Translations under genes and position numbers: made by a program
Part shown: in pieces, positions 48,464 through 58,712 of the stretch
Layout of the letters: each line of letters opens with the position of its first letter
Position numbering within the stretch: the first letter of the stretch is position 1
Notes under the pieces: generated by a model
What the model was told of the DNA's origin: nothing
Seen by the model: the letters and a program-made list of their open reading frames with translations, nothing else
Database searches by the model: none
DNA from: Calothrix sp. NIES-3974
GTDB lineage: Bacteria > Cyanobacteriota > Cyanobacteriia > Cyanobacteriales > Nostocaceae
DNA length: 64,000 nt
Assembly: GCF_002368395.1 (NCBI RefSeq)
Contig: NZ_AP018254.1
Span: 186,001 to 250,000, forward strand
Direction of reading: 5' to 3'

Positions 48464-49087
48464 TCAAGAATGACAAAGAACACCATTTAAAAAGATATCA
48501 GCCAGTCCTTCCGCCATTTTTTGTAGTTCTTGGGGGGAGGATTCGGGAGACATAATCGTGCTGTCGGAGAATCCCGCGATCGCAAACATACCTAAAAATA
48601 CCTTCGCCACCAATTTCGCATCCATCTGCCGATATACTCCCTTATCCATCGCTTCTTGGAAATAGGCTTCGGCAACTCCAGACATCTTTTCAATAATTTC
48701 TTCCTGAATGCGATCGCGTAAATCGGGGTGGAATTGGGCTTCCATAAAGCAAACTCGTAACAAGTCCGAGTTTTTGTGCATATTCCACATCCGTCGGCGC
48801 ATGACCTGGGCGACAGCTTTATAGCTACCCATTTCACTCAATTCCGTCAACAAATCGGTGAGAATTTCCACCCATCCCTTGGTTGCCACCTCCACCAAAA
48901 TGGCCTTTTTGTTGGCAAAATGACGAAAGAGGGTTCCTTCGGCGACACCTGCGGCTTGCGCCAAGTCACGGGTTGTTGTACCGTCATATCCTTGGGCTGC
49001 AAATAATTTTTGTGCCGCTTGCAAAATGCGATCGCGGGTTTGTGCTTCGGAAGTAGGAGGAGAATTAAATAGGCGCATGACCGTCAT
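48464..49087 (-). CDS. TetR family transcriptional regulator
   Basis: 207 aa. HTH domain: RDRILQAAQKLFAAQGYDGT, then TTRDLAQAAGVAEGTLFRHFANKKAIL, the TetR consensus. The C-terminal ligand domain is of unknown specificity. A start three codons later (MRLFNSP) is also possible. It is divergent from the M16 protease pair and 70 nt from the small anchored protein, so it may control either. Confidence 0.93.
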   Translation of the reverse strand: MTVMRLFNSPPTSEAQTRDRILQAAQKLFAAQGYDGTTTRDLAQAAGVAEGTLFRHFANKKAILVEVATKGWVEILTDLLTELSEMGSYKAVAQVMRRRMWNMHKNSDLLRVCFMEAQFHPDLRDRIQEEIIEKMSGVAEAYFQEAMDKGVYRQMDAKLVAKVFLGMFAIAGFSDSTIMSPESSPQELQKMAEGLADIFLNGVLCHS

Positions 49088-49199
49088 CCGTTATTATGAT
49101 ATACCCGGAACAGGATTTGTAGCATTATTGTCTAACTGGGAGTAGGACAAGCACAAAAACCTTAAACTTATATACCAGATTAAGCCTGATAACCCAATT

Positions 49200-50930
49200 A
49201 TGGGTGAGAACGCTTACGTACTGTTACATTTACCCGTAGTTATGCCAAATTATCGCCATTTTTTTTTACAAACTAAATTTGCGAGAAATCCTTGCTCTGA
49301 TTGGATTTCAAGCAAATTACCAGGACTTTTTGCTCTTTACCGGCAAATTTTCCTAGCTTTACTTATCTTTACATTTTGGGGGTGGGGACTCGCTCCTGCG
49401 ATTGCAACATCTACGAATTTAACCCAGGAATATCGGGATGGTGGTAGTTCCCAGATATTGACAAAAAAACCGGATTCCGGGACTACCCAGCCAAGTACTT
49501 CGATTCAACCCTATCTCGACCAAGTGACTAAAAACCTGACGGAATTTCGTCTAGAGAACGGGATGAAATTTTTGGTTTTAAAACGGCAGAAAGCACCCGT
49601 CGTTTCCTTTATGACCTATGTAGACGTAGGTGGTTCCGATGAAGTTGCTGGGAAAACTGGTATTTCGCACTTTTTAGAGCATTTAGCATTTAAAGGTACA
49701 ACGAGAATTGGTACAAAAGATTACCAAGCAGAAAAACCTTTACTGGATCAGCTAGAAAAACTTGACCAGCAAATCCGTGCAGCACGTAAAGCAGGGAAAC
49801 AGGAGGAAGTAGCCAAACTAGAAGCGACTTTTGCCAAAGTGGAAGCGGAAGCGATGAAAATATCCAATCAGAACGAATTTGGACAAATCGTCGAACAAGC
49901 TGGGGGTGTGGGTTTAAATGCCAATACTTCTGCGGACGCAACCCGGTATTTATACAGTTTCCCCGCCAATAAATTAGAATTGTGGATGTCTCTGGAATCG
50001 GAAAGGTTTTTAGAACCAGTATTAGAGCGGGAATTTTACCAAGAAAAACAGGTGATTCTGGAAGAGCGACGGTTGCGGGTTGATAATTCCCCCATTGGTA
50101 CAATGATTGAAAAATTCATTGAAACAGCCTTTAGCGTCCATCCCTACAAACGTCCCGTGATTGGTTACGAAGAAGATATTCGGAATTTGACCCCCCAAGA
50201 CCTGCGGGAATTCTTCCAAGCCCATTATGTACCCCAAAATATTGCGATCGCCATTGTCGGGGATGTGGACCCCCAGGAAGTCAAACGTTTAGCCGAGATT
50301 TACTTTGGTCGGTATAAATCTAGACCCGAAATCGCCAGTAAAATTCCCGCAGAACCCAAACAAACCCAAACCCGGGAAATCAAGTTAGAACTACCTTCCC
50401 AACCTTGGTATTTAGAAGGTTATCACCGTCCAGCCCTCTCCCACCCAGATGAAGCTGTATACGATATCATCGGTCGTTTACTCAGTGATGGACGTACTTC
50501 TCGCCTGTATACATCCCTGGTACAAAATAAAAAATTAGCCCTTACAGCTCAGGGATTTAGCGGTTTTCCTGGGGATAAATACCCAAGTTTGATGTTGTTT
50601 TATGCACTTACAGCCCCCGGACGCACGGTTGATGAAGTAGCCATCGGATTACGACAAGAAATAGACCGACTCAAAACCGAACCTGTTTCTAGCAGGGAAT
50701 TAGAACGGGTAAAAACCAAAGCTCGTGCAGATTTAATCCGTGGTTTAGACAGCAACATGGGGATGGCAGAACAGTTATTAGAATACGAAGTTAAAACTGG
50801 TTCTTGGCGAAATTTATTCCAGCGAGTCGAACAAATTGCCAAGGTGACACCCCAAGATATTCAAAGGGTCGCGCAGGCCACTTTTACAGAGAATAATCGT
50901 ACCGTGGGCAAATTATTGTCGAAAAACTAA
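49200..50930 (+). CDS. M16 zinc peptidase, catalytic subunit type
   Basis: 576 aa. An N-terminal hydrophobic stretch (about 50-68) is a signal or anchor, and start at the ATG at 49242 is possible. The inverted zinc motif HFLEH (in GISHFLEHLAFKGT) is intact, with the usual downstream ESERFLEP providing the third ligand. A coiled insertion of about 50 residues sits between them. The protein is an M16B peptidase of the mitochondrial processing-peptidase type and should cut short peptides. It forms a pair with the next gene, which lacks the zinc motif, 56 nt away. Confidence 0.92.
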   Translation: MGENAYVLLHLPVVMPNYRHFFLQTKFARNPCSDWISSKLPGLFALYRQIFLALLIFTFWGWGLAPAIATSTNLTQEYRDGGSSQILTKKPDSGTTQPSTSIQPYLDQVTKNLTEFRLENGMKFLVLKRQKAPVVSFMTYVDVGGSDEVAGKTGISHFLEHLAFKGTTRIGTKDYQAEKPLLDQLEKLDQQIRAARKAGKQEEVAKLEATFAKVEAEAMKISNQNEFGQIVEQAGGVGLNANTSADATRYLYSFPANKLELWMSLESERFLEPVLEREFYQEKQVILEERRLRVDNSPIGTMIEKFIETAFSVHPYKRPVIGYEEDIRNLTPQDLREFFQAHYVPQNIAIAIVGDVDPQEVKRLAEIYFGRYKSRPEIASKIPAEPKQTQTREIKLELPSQPWYLEGYHRPALSHPDEAVYDIIGRLLSDGRTSRLYTSLVQNKKLALTAQGFSGFPGDKYPSLMLFYALTAPGRTVDEVAIGLRQEIDRLKTEPVSSRELERVKTKARADLIRGLDSNMGMAEQLLEYEVKTGSWRNLFQRVEQIAKVTPQDIQRVAQATFTENNRTVGKLLSKN

Positions 50931-50986
50931 TTTAATTCGTAATGCGTAATTACGAAATTATATATACCTAATCCCTGTCAAGAATC

Positions 50987-52483
50987 ATGAAAAAGCGTCA
51001 AAAATTTGCAAAAATGAGATTAAAATCTGTAATCTGTGCTTTCCTCTTGACCTTGAGTTTACTATTTGTCGGACTCGATTGGTCACAAGCAGCGACACCG
51101 AATGCAGCGAAACATTATACGGAGTTGGAATTACCACCTTTACCAGAAGTTAAACTACCTGCATATGAAAAATTCCGGTTAAAAAATGGGATGACGGTGT
51201 ATTTATTGCCCGACCGGGAGTTACCATTAATTACGGGGACAGCGATGATCCGCACCGGTGAAAGATTAGAACCTGGCGATCGCACTGGGTTAGCGAAGTT
51301 GGTGGGTACGGTGATGCGTACTGGGGGAACTAAAAAACATACTGGGGATGAGTTGAACCAGTTGTTGGAACAACGTGCAGCATCGGTGGAAACCAGTATG
51401 AATGAAAGTATGGGAACAGCCAGTTTCCAAAGTTTGACGGAGGATATTGACACCGTACTGGGTTTATTTGCGGAAATTTTGCGGGAACCGGTATTTGCAG
51501 AAGACAAATTGGAGCTAGCTAAAACCCAAGAAAAAGGACAAATTACCCGTCGCAATGACAATCCCGACGCGATCGCCAGACGAGAGTTTCGCAAGTTAAT
51601 CTATGGCAAAAATAGTCCCTACGCACGGACAACCGAAATTGCGACCATCGATAAAATTAGCCGTGATGACCTAATTAAGTTTTATCAGCAGTATTATTAC
51701 CCCAACAACATGATTTTAGGGGTGACAGGGGATTTTGAACCCGCCAAAATGAAGAATTTAATCCAAGCAAAATTTGCAGATTGGCGACCCACCCCTAAAC
51801 CAATTAAACCCCAACTACCCCCAGTTTCCCAAGCAAATCTAGGGGGAGTATTTTTCGTCGATCAACCCCAGTTAACCCAAAGTAATATCCTCATTGGTCA
51901 TCTCGGTGGTCAATTTAACAGTCCCGACTATCCTGCATTAGATGTGATGACCAGTGTCTTGAACGGTTTCGGAGGGAGATTATTTAACGAATTGCGATCG
52001 CGTCAAGGTTTAGCCTATTCTGTATACGGTGTTTGGAGTCCCCGTCACGACTATCCAGGTCTGTTTATCGCTGGTGGACAAACCCGTTCCGATGCAACTG
52101 TCCAATTTATTCAAGCTCTCAAAGCCGAAATTAAACGCTTGCAAACCGAACCCGTTAGTGACAGGGAACTAAAACTTGCGAAGGAATCAACTTTAAATTC
52201 CTTTGTCTTTAACTTTGAAAATCCCCTGCAAGTCCTCACCCGGATTATGCGGTATGCTTATTTCGGTTATCCAGAAGATTTCCTCTTCCGTTACCGCGAA
52301 AAAGTTGAAACCACCACCGCAGCAGATATCCAAACAGTTGCCAAAAAATACCTCAAACCAGATAACCTGGTGACACTGGTAGTTGGTAATCAAACTGCAA
52401 TTAAACCCCCTTTAACCCAAATTGCTAACCAAGTTACCCCCATTGATGTCACCATACCGGGAATCAAACCACCCACCAGTTAG
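50987..52483 (+). CDS. M16 peptidase homologue, non-catalytic subunit type
   Basis: 498 aa with a signal or anchor (about 16-35). The fold runs as in M16 proteins (GLAKLVGTVMRTGGTKKH at the zinc position, so HxxEH is replaced) and ends with the Arg/Tyr-type region (RSRQGLAYSVYGVWSPRHDY), which in such subunits contacts the substrate. It is the partner of the catalytic gene upstream, as in other bacterial M16B heterodimers. Confidence 0.9.
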   Translation: MKKRQKFAKMRLKSVICAFLLTLSLLFVGLDWSQAATPNAAKHYTELELPPLPEVKLPAYEKFRLKNGMTVYLLPDRELPLITGTAMIRTGERLEPGDRTGLAKLVGTVMRTGGTKKHTGDELNQLLEQRAASVETSMNESMGTASFQSLTEDIDTVLGLFAEILREPVFAEDKLELAKTQEKGQITRRNDNPDAIARREFRKLIYGKNSPYARTTEIATIDKISRDDLIKFYQQYYYPNNMILGVTGDFEPAKMKNLIQAKFADWRPTPKPIKPQLPPVSQANLGGVFFVDQPQLTQSNILIGHLGGQFNSPDYPALDVMTSVLNGFGGRLFNELRSRQGLAYSVYGVWSPRHDYPGLFIAGGQTRSDATVQFIQALKAEIKRLQTEPVSDRELKLAKESTLNSFVFNFENPLQVLTRIMRYAYFGYPEDFLFRYREKVETTTAADIQTVAKKYLKPDNLVTLVVGNQTAIKPPLTQIANQVTPIDVTIPGIKPPTS

Positions 52484-52529
52484 CCTATTTCCCGTCTTCA
52501 ATAAGTGGTTTATGCGTAAATACACTTAC

Positions 52530-52754
52530 CTTTTCCCTCGCACCCATCGCCGACCTTTCCCCTCGCACCATGCTCTGCGTGGGTGCAGAATCTCCCTCGC
52601 ACCCATCGCCGACCTTTTCCCTCGCACCATGCTCTGCGTGGGTGCAGAATCTAATCTCTCTCGCACCCATCGCCGACCTTTTCCCTCGCACCCATGCTCT
52701 GCGTGGGTGCAGAATCTACGAGGTTCTGACCTCGTGAATGAAGGCAGAGCCTTC
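52530..52754. repeat. Degenerate multi-hairpin repeat, about three 60-bp units
   Basis: Three units of the form CTCGCACCCATCGCCGACC, then TCGCACCATGCTCTGCG and TGGGTGCAGAATCT. They are truncated relatives of the multi-hairpin repeat at 30973. The third unit continues into ACGAGGTTCTGACCTCGT and TGAATGAAGGCAGAGCCTTC, i.e. hairpins 2 and 3. Confidence 0.75.
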
Positions 52755-52935
52755 GCTAACTAAGTGACCACCCAGAGCCTAGTCACTAGATAATAAAACT
52801 TGCTAACTGAGTAACCACCCAGAGCCTAGTCACTAGATAATAAAACTTGCTAACTGAGTAACCACCCAGAGCCTAGTCATTAGATAATAAAACTCCCTGA
52901 CTGAGTAACCACCCAAAGCGTAGTCACTAGATAAA
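52755..52935. repeat. 47-bp tandem array, about four units
   Basis: Units start near 52755, 52802, 52849 and 52896, each with GCTAACTGAGTAACC and CCCAGAGCCTAGTCACTAG. Each unit contains the TGACCA/TAGTCA-type hairpin of the larger repeat. There are no spacers, so it is not a CRISPR. Confidence 0.85.
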
Positions 52936-52961
52936 AGTTCTGACGACCCTATATCCTTCCC

Positions 52962-54320
52962 ATGAACACCAACTCCCACCACTCAACCCTACCTTTACCA
53001 CCAGGAAATTTTGGCTTACCAATTATCGGTGAAACCCTGGAATTTTTTCGTAATCCCCAATTTGCCAAACAGCGTCACCAAAAATATGGGGAGGTTTTTA
53101 AAACCCATTTATTTGGGAATCCCACAGTTTTTCTTATGGGTGCAGAAGCAAATAGATTTTTGTTTACCAACGAAAACAAATACTTTAACAGCACTTGGCC
53201 AAAAAGTACCAAACAATTACTTGGTTCCGGTTCCCTGTCAGTCCAACAAGGGGGAGAACATCAAAAACGTCGTAAAGTTCTTGCTCAAGCCTTTCAACCG
53301 AGGGCTTTAAGTAGTTATATTGCCACTATTGAATCGATTAGTCATGAGTATTTTCAGCGATGGCAAAAATTGCAGGATTTTGCTTGGTATCCAGAGTTAA
53401 AAAACTATACTTTAGATATTGCTTGTAAATTATTTGTGGGTACAGATGGTGCTTCCCAAACCCAATTGGGTCAAGATTACGAAAAATTTGTTAATGGCTT
53501 ATTTTCGATACCAATTAATTTGCCTTGGACAAGATTTGGTCAAGCTTGTCAAGGACGAAAACGACTGTTAGCCGCAATTGAAAAAATAATCCACCAACGC
53601 CAGAAACTAACTCAAGATACCGATGGTATTGATAGTATTCAACATCGTGATGCTTTAAGTTTATTAATTAACGCCAAAGATGAAGAAGGAAACAATCTAA
53701 GTATAGACGAACTGAAGGATCAAATTATCACTTTACTCTTTGCTGGTCATGAAACGTTGACATCGGCTTTAGTTTCATTTTGCCTACAAACTGCCCAACA
53801 TCCAGAGATTTTTACTAAAATTTATCAGGAGCAAAAAAATCTCGGTTTTGCGCAACCACTCACCCTGGAAACCCTTTCCCAAATGACCTATCTCGACCAG
53901 GTTTTGAAGGAAACAATGCGATTGATACCTCCTGTGGGTGGTGGTTTTCGCCAAGTTGTAGAAACCTGTGAATTCAAAGGTTATCAAATTCCCCAAGGAT
54001 GGACAATTTTGTATCAAATAGGTTTTACCCATCAGGATAATCGTATATATTCCCAACCAGAAAAGTTTGATCCCGATCGATTTAGTCCTGAACGTGCAGA
54101 AGATAAAAATCAACTATTTAGTTATATTCCCTTTGCTGGAGGGATGCGAGAATGCCTTGGTAAGGAATTTGCTAAATTGGAAATGAAAATATTTGCGGCT
54201 TTATTAATCAGGAATTATCGGTGGCAAATCTTACCAGAACAGGATTTAGGATACGTCATGATTCCCACTCCCCGTCCACGAGATGGTTTAAAGGTGAGAT
54301 TTTTTTCAATCCATGAGTAA
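52962..54320 (+). CDS. Cytochrome P450, CYP120-like
   Basis: 452 aa. P450 motifs are all seen: I-helix LLFAGHETLTSAL, KETMRLIPPVGGGFR (ExxR), and heme loop FAGGMRECLGKEFAKLEMK (Cys ligand). The N-terminus LPLPPGNFGLPIIGETLEF and overall fit resemble CYP120A1, a retinoid hydroxylase of Synechocystis. There is no N-terminal anchor, so it should be soluble and need a ferredoxin. The substrate of this member is unknown. Confidence 0.92.
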   Translation: MNTNSHHSTLPLPPGNFGLPIIGETLEFFRNPQFAKQRHQKYGEVFKTHLFGNPTVFLMGAEANRFLFTNENKYFNSTWPKSTKQLLGSGSLSVQQGGEHQKRRKVLAQAFQPRALSSYIATIESISHEYFQRWQKLQDFAWYPELKNYTLDIACKLFVGTDGASQTQLGQDYEKFVNGLFSIPINLPWTRFGQACQGRKRLLAAIEKIIHQRQKLTQDTDGIDSIQHRDALSLLINAKDEEGNNLSIDELKDQIITLLFAGHETLTSALVSFCLQTAQHPEIFTKIYQEQKNLGFAQPLTLETLSQMTYLDQVLKETMRLIPPVGGGFRQVVETCEFKGYQIPQGWTILYQIGFTHQDNRIYSQPEKFDPDRFSPERAEDKNQLFSYIPFAGGMRECLGKEFAKLEMKIFAALLIRNYRWQILPEQDLGYVMIPTPRPRDGLKVRFFSIHE

Positions 54321-54690
54321 TATCAATTAAGTAGGTAGGCATAAATAAACCAAACTACATCAAGAAAAGTAAAAACGCTGAAAATCTTGTGATTGCTACC
54401 CTACGGTAAGGCTTTGCCTACATTCCGCTTCCTTTCATTCGCTGCGGACTATAGTTATAAATTTTTCTATCCACCTACTTAGAACTTATCCTGGATTTCT
54501 CACAAGTAAATTATAAGTCTTGAGTGACGGATGAATTTTCCCTCTACTCCCTACTACCTGTAGGTTTGAGGAATTTGTGAGAAATGCAGTTTATGTAGTG
54601 TGTATTCTTTTTGCCGATACCCATCAAGCAGACCAACAGTGTCACAATAGATGATAAATGGCAAAATAAGGGTAAGATTCAGATTTAATT
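54321..54690. other. Intergenic region with MITE-like element
   Basis: 370 nt. It holds the inverted-repeat element at 54491-54589 and the ycf46 promoter region. No gene seen. Confidence 0.55.
54491..54589. mobile_element. MITE-like element with CTGGATTTCTCAC ends
   Basis: The left end CTGGATTTCTCAC and right end GTGAGAAATGCAG match at 12 of 13 as inverted repeats. About 45 bp of the interior (AGTCTTGAGTGACGGAT and following) are shared with 59565-59620. 99 bp with no coding capacity. Confidence 0.7.
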
Positions 54691-56184
54691 ATGGGCTTTC
54701 GTGAGGAATTTAAGTTACTACTGCGATCGCGTTATCCATTGATTTATATCCCCACCTATGAGGAAGAAAGGGTCGAGGGGATAATTCGGGATGAAGCAGC
54801 AATGGTGGGTAATCGTCCTGTGTATACTTGGGACTTTGTGGATGGCTTTCAGGGGAACCCCAACGATGCGGGTTTTGGTAAACGTAACCCCCTACAAGCG
54901 CTGGAATTTGTGGAGAAGTTACCAGCAACTGCTCCGGCTGTGATTATTTTACGGGATTATCATCGGTTTTTAGAAGATGTGGCGATCGCGCGCAAGTTAC
55001 GCAATATTTCCCGCTTGCTCAAGTCCCAACCAAAGAATCTGATTATACTTGCACCACGCATTGCCATTCCGGATGATTTGATGGAGGTATTGACAGTTGT
55101 TGAGTTTGCCCTACCAACAGCAACAGAAATTCAGGCGGAAATAGAAAAAATAATACAGGTGACAGGTAGTAATTTATCCAGCAAAACAGTTGACGATTTG
55201 GTGCGTTCCTGTCAAGGATTGAGTATGGAGCGAATTCGACGGGTTTTAGCCAGAGCGATCGCAACCCACGGGGAATTGCAACCAGATGATGTCGAATTAG
55301 TTTTGGCAGAAAAGCGGCAAACAATTCGCCAAACCCAAATTCTCGATTTTATTCCTGCAACAGAGCAAATCTCGGATATTGGTGGTTTAGATAACCTCAA
55401 GGATTGGTTATTGCGTCGGGGAAATGCCTTCAGCGATCGCGCGCGTCAGTATGGTTTACCCTATCCCCGGGGTTTATTATTGGTGGGGATTCAAGGAACA
55501 GGTAAATCTTTAACCGCAAAAGCGATCGCCCACACATGGCATTTACCTTTATTGCGTTTGGATGTGGGTCGGTTATTTGGTGGTTTGGTGGGGGAGTCGG
55601 AATCCCGTACCCGACAGATGATTCAAGTCGCGGAAGCTCTTGCTCCCTGTGTCCTGTGGATAGATGAAATCGATAAAGGTTTTTCCGGTTTGGGGAGCAA
55701 GGGTGATGCAGGTACTGCAAATCGGGTCTTTGGAGCTTTAATTACCTGGTTAGCCGAAAAAACCTCCCCGGTTTTCGTAGTTGCAACCGCTAACGATGTT
55801 CAAGCTTTACCACCGGAAATGTTACGTAAGGGTCGCTTTGATGAAATATTTTTTGTGGGTTTACCCACCCAAGCAGAACGCAAAGCCATATTCAATGTCC
55901 ATTTATCCCGATTACGTTTACACAATATCAAAAACTATGATATCGACCGTTTAGCCTACGAAACCCCCGATTTTTCCGGTGCAGAAATCGAACAAACCCT
56001 GATTGAAGCCATGCACATCGGATTTAGCCAAAATCGTGATTTTACCACCGATGATATCCTCGAAGCTGCAAGTCAAATCATACCCCTAGCTCGTACCGCT
56101 AGCGAACAAATTCAAAAACTTCAAGAATGGGCTATTTCTGGAAGAGCGCGTTTAGCATCAAAGCAGAATATTTTGGGAATTTGA
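54691..56184 (+). CDS. ycf46: AAA+ ATPase of the Ycf46 family
   Basis: 497 aa. The N-terminal region (about 1-200) has [20 protein letters not shown], typical of Ycf46. The AAA module has Walker [16 protein letters not shown], Walker [14 protein letters not shown], sensor-1 VATANDV and the R-finger region [12 protein letters not shown], the pattern of the family. Ycf46 occurs in cyanobacteria and red-algal plastids; in cyanobacteria it is linked to CO2 uptake regulation. Substrate and partner are not shown by the sequence. Confidence 0.93.
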   Translation: MGFREEFKLLLRSRYPLIYIPTYEEERVEGIIRDEAAMVGNRPVYTWDFVDGFQGNPNDAGFGKRNPLQALEFVEKLPATAPAVIILRDYHRFLEDVAIARKLRNISRLLKSQPKNLIILAPRIAIPDDLMEVLTVVEFALPTATEIQAEIEKIIQVTGSNLSSKTVDDLVRSCQGLSMERIRRVLARAIATHGELQPDDVELVLAEKRQTIRQTQILDFIPATEQISDIGGLDNLKDWLLRRGNAFSDRARQYGLPYPRGLLLVGIQGTGKSLTAKAIAHTWHLPLLRLDVGRLFGGLVGESESRTRQMIQVAEALAPCVLWIDEIDKGFSGLGSKGDAGTANRVFGALITWLAEKTSPVFVVATANDVQALPPEMLRKGRFDEIFFVGLPTQAERKAIFNVHLSRLRLHNIKNYDIDRLAYETPDFSGAEIEQTLIEAMHIGFSQNRDFTTDDILEAASQIIPLARTASEQIQKLQEWAISGRARLASKQNILGI

Positions 56185-56255
56185 CCTCTCCCCACCATCT
56201 ATGGTGAGGATTCTAAACGGCATATTTGTCGTTATAAATTACTCCCGATTCCCAT

Positions 56256-56279
56256 ACAGACGCGACATGTCCCGTCTCT
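56256..56279. repeat. ACAGACGCG palindrome
   Basis: Arms ACAGACGCGACA and TGTCCCGTCTCT pair with a few mismatches. It lies between ycf46 and cobW, and is of the same core type as 5462-5489. Confidence 0.5.
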
Positions 56280-56383
56280 TAAGTATTAAAATCGACTCTG
56301 AAAACATCCTCAGAAAAACTGCAATCAAGAATTATGGGATAATAAAAATAATTAAACACCGATGGTGCAACTATATCCACCCT

Positions 56384-57427
56384 ATGGCCACAAAAATCCC
56401 AGTCACAGTAATTACAGGCTTTCTCGGTAGTGGAAAAACCACATTGATCCGTCATCTTCTTCAAAACAATGCTGGAAGACGTATCGCAGTTCTGGTCAAC
56501 GAATTTGGAGAACTAGGTATCGATGGAGACTTGCTGAAAGCATGTCAAATTTGTCCAGAAGAAGAAGGAAACGAAAGCATCAATAACATCTATGAACTGA
56601 CCAATGGATGTCTATGTTGCACAGTTCAAGAAGAATTTTTACCCACAATGCAACAACTGCTCAAACGTCGAGAGCAAATAGACAGCATACTCATAGAAAC
56701 ATCAGGATTAGCATTACCCAAACCCCTAGTGCAAGCATTTCGTTGGCCAGAAATTCGCAACGCAGCCACAGTTGACGCAGTGATTACAGTAGTCGATTGT
56801 GCCGCAGTTGCAGCTGGCACATTTGCCAGCGATTTAGATGCGATCGCAACCCAACGTCAAGCCGATGACAGCATTGAACACGAAACACCCCTTCAAGAAC
56901 TATTTGAAGACCAATTAGCCTGTGCAGACTTAGTAATTTTGAACAAAACAGACCTTGTTGACACCTCAACCAAAATCCAAGTAGAAAAAATAGTTCAAGA
57001 CGAGTTACCCAGAGTCGTCAAAATCGTCGAATCCACCAACGGAGAAATTGACCCCAACATCATCCTGGGATTTAACGCCGCAGTTGAGGATAACCTAGAC
57101 AGCCGTCCCAGCCACCATGATAGCGAAACAGAACACGACCATGACGAAGAAATAAATTCCACCCATCTAATTCTTGACCATAGCTTTGAACCAGAACGAC
57201 TAGTCGCCAAACTACAAAACCTAGTCAATAAGCAAGAAATATATCGAGTCAAAGGCTTCGTTGCTGTACCCAATAAACCTATGCGCCTAGTCATGCAAGG
57301 AGTCGGAAACCGAATCGAAAAATTTTACGACCGACCCTGGTCCCCCACAGAAAAACGCCAAACCAAACTAGTATTTATCGGTCGGGCATTGAACTCATCA
57401 GAAATAGAATCAGAATTAATCGCATAA
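56384..57427 (+). CDS. cobW: G3E GTPase, CobW
   Basis: 347 aa from ATG at 56384; an in-frame extension from 56201 runs through a palindrome and lacks similarity. G1 is GFLGSGKTTLIRHLL, followed by VNEFGELGIDGDLL, then GCLCCTV (metal-binding CxCC), SGLALPKPLVQAF and NKTDLV (G4). CobW-type G3E GTPases are metallochaperones; CobW is linked to cobalt delivery for cobalamin. A His-rich loop (HHDSETEHDHDEE, about 240-255) may bind metal. No other cob gene is near, so zinc or another metal is possible. Confidence 0.85.
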   Translation: MATKIPVTVITGFLGSGKTTLIRHLLQNNAGRRIAVLVNEFGELGIDGDLLKACQICPEEEGNESINNIYELTNGCLCCTVQEEFLPTMQQLLKRREQIDSILIETSGLALPKPLVQAFRWPEIRNAATVDAVITVVDCAAVAAGTFASDLDAIATQRQADDSIEHETPLQELFEDQLACADLVILNKTDLVDTSTKIQVEKIVQDELPRVVKIVESTNGEIDPNIILGFNAAVEDNLDSRPSHHDSETEHDHDEEINSTHLILDHSFEPERLVAKLQNLVNKQEIYRVKGFVAVPNKPMRLVMQGVGNRIEKFYDRPWSPTEKRQTKLVFIGRALNSSEIESELIA

Positions 57428-57656
57428 TTATGACATCACAATAACGGATTGGAAACATGCGATCGCAAACCAACCCAGATACACTTGACTCACCCATGCG
57501 ATCGCCCTTGCAATACAAAATTAAAACTTTTATAGACAAGGGTGAACACCTAGATTCAGTAGTTAAACCCAGCCTGCAAAAGTTTTTTCCCTAAGCTCTT
57601 GCAAAATCCATAATTCTTTGCTATATTTATTAATCGTTGCGAATAAACTTATCCTC

Positions 57657-57729
<73 letters not shown>

Positions 57730-57736
57730 TAATCAC

Positions 57737-57772
57737 AAAACCCCTGTGAAGCAAGCCTTACAGGGGTTTTTA
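57737..57772 (+). terminator. Terminator of tRNA-Phe
   Basis: Arms AAAACCCCTGT and ACAGGGGTTTT, with the right arm running into TTT. A rho-independent form directly after the tRNA. Confidence 0.9.
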
Positions 57773-58105
57773 ATTTCTCCAAAAACCCCATTCCAGCCAT
57801 TGATGGTGGATTGATTGTTGTGAAAATAGTAGTTTATCTCCTAGCACTTTGGCTAAGGATGTCAAAAGAATCACTCGCTGCATTGAAATAGACCTTCCCA
57901 TGAAATTGGTTGGGGATGCGATCGCAATTCGGGATTGGTTGATTGCGAATAAAACTCCCAATTCCTGCAAACGGATATTGACTTTATTTTTTGACAATGT
58001 ATTTAACATTCTTGAAAATTAACCAATTTAAGGTTCTATGGTCAACTTGCCTGATTCTGCCATCCCAATCAGTCTTATCACCTCTATCAGCTTCAAGGTC
58101 AATAA

Positions 58106-58411
58106 CTGTGCTTCTACCAAAACCAATTTCTAGTTATTCAGTTTGACCAAGGCTCGTTCCACAAAATAAAAACTCTTGATTGTCCAGAAAATATTATCCC
58201 TATTTTTCAACCACCCCATTCTCCAGAACTAAACCAAATTGAGAGATTTTGGGAATTTCTGAAGAGCAAACTCCAATGGGAAAATTGTAAAACTCTTGCC
58301 CAACTGCGTCAAAAATTAGATGAGATTTTAGAAACTATAACCCCAGAAATAATTCCTTCTCTCACCTCTGATGAATTCATTTTTGAAGCTTTATTTAGCG
58401 CAGCTTCATAA
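58106..58411 (+). pseudogene. IS630-type transposase remnant (C-terminal)
   Basis: The open frame from 58106 to the TAA at 58411 encodes QFDQGSFHK, FQPPHSPELNQIERFWEFLK and a normal end. This is the DDE transposase C-terminus of IS630/Tc1 elements, with the second Asp and the Glu (IER). The stop at 58103-58105 and non-matching DNA further left mean that the N-terminal half is lost. No IS ends are seen, so the element is dead. Confidence 0.85.
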
Positions 58412-58712
58412 AGAATTGGTATAAGGAAGACAAAGCCCAAACTTGCTGGGTGTAAGCGTCAATCTTTCAGTGGTGCTTACGCCTAGATTTAATCAATCCA
58501 AACATAACCTGAGTTCGGGTTAAGCAGATTGAGATAAAACCCAATCTATTTAAAGGCTAGGCTTCTTCAGTTGGTGACAATAAGCAATTAATCCGCTTGG
58601 GGCAGATATGGCATACCCCCAATATGCGATCACATACTTTGCCAATATAAGTGTAATTATTTAATCGCTCAAGACTCCTGTGCTATTTTTGGGATTGAGC
58701 GAATTTTGAGCC

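Larger units (their letters stand above)
52484..52961. other. Repeat-filled intergenic region
   Basis: 478 nt between the M16 pair and the P450. Almost all of it is repeats: the 60-bp multi-hairpin part (52530-52755) and the 47-bp tandem array (52755-52935). No supported gene. Confidence 0.75.

Noticed and set aside
52422-52763. 113-codon plus-strand frame through the repeat region
   Set aside because: Its repeated peptide is simply the translated 60-bp repeat.
52755-52935. Possible CRISPR array
   Set aside because: Units are contiguous 47-bp tandem copies without unique spacers, and no cas genes are near.
56280-56383. Cobalamin riboswitch or Zur box before cobW
   Set aside because: I could not find the B12-box pattern or a clear TGATAATNATTATCA-type site.
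57770-58009. 79-codon minus-strand frame beside tRNA-Phe
   Set aside because: It overlaps the terminator region and has no recognisable domain; kept as possible but unsupported.
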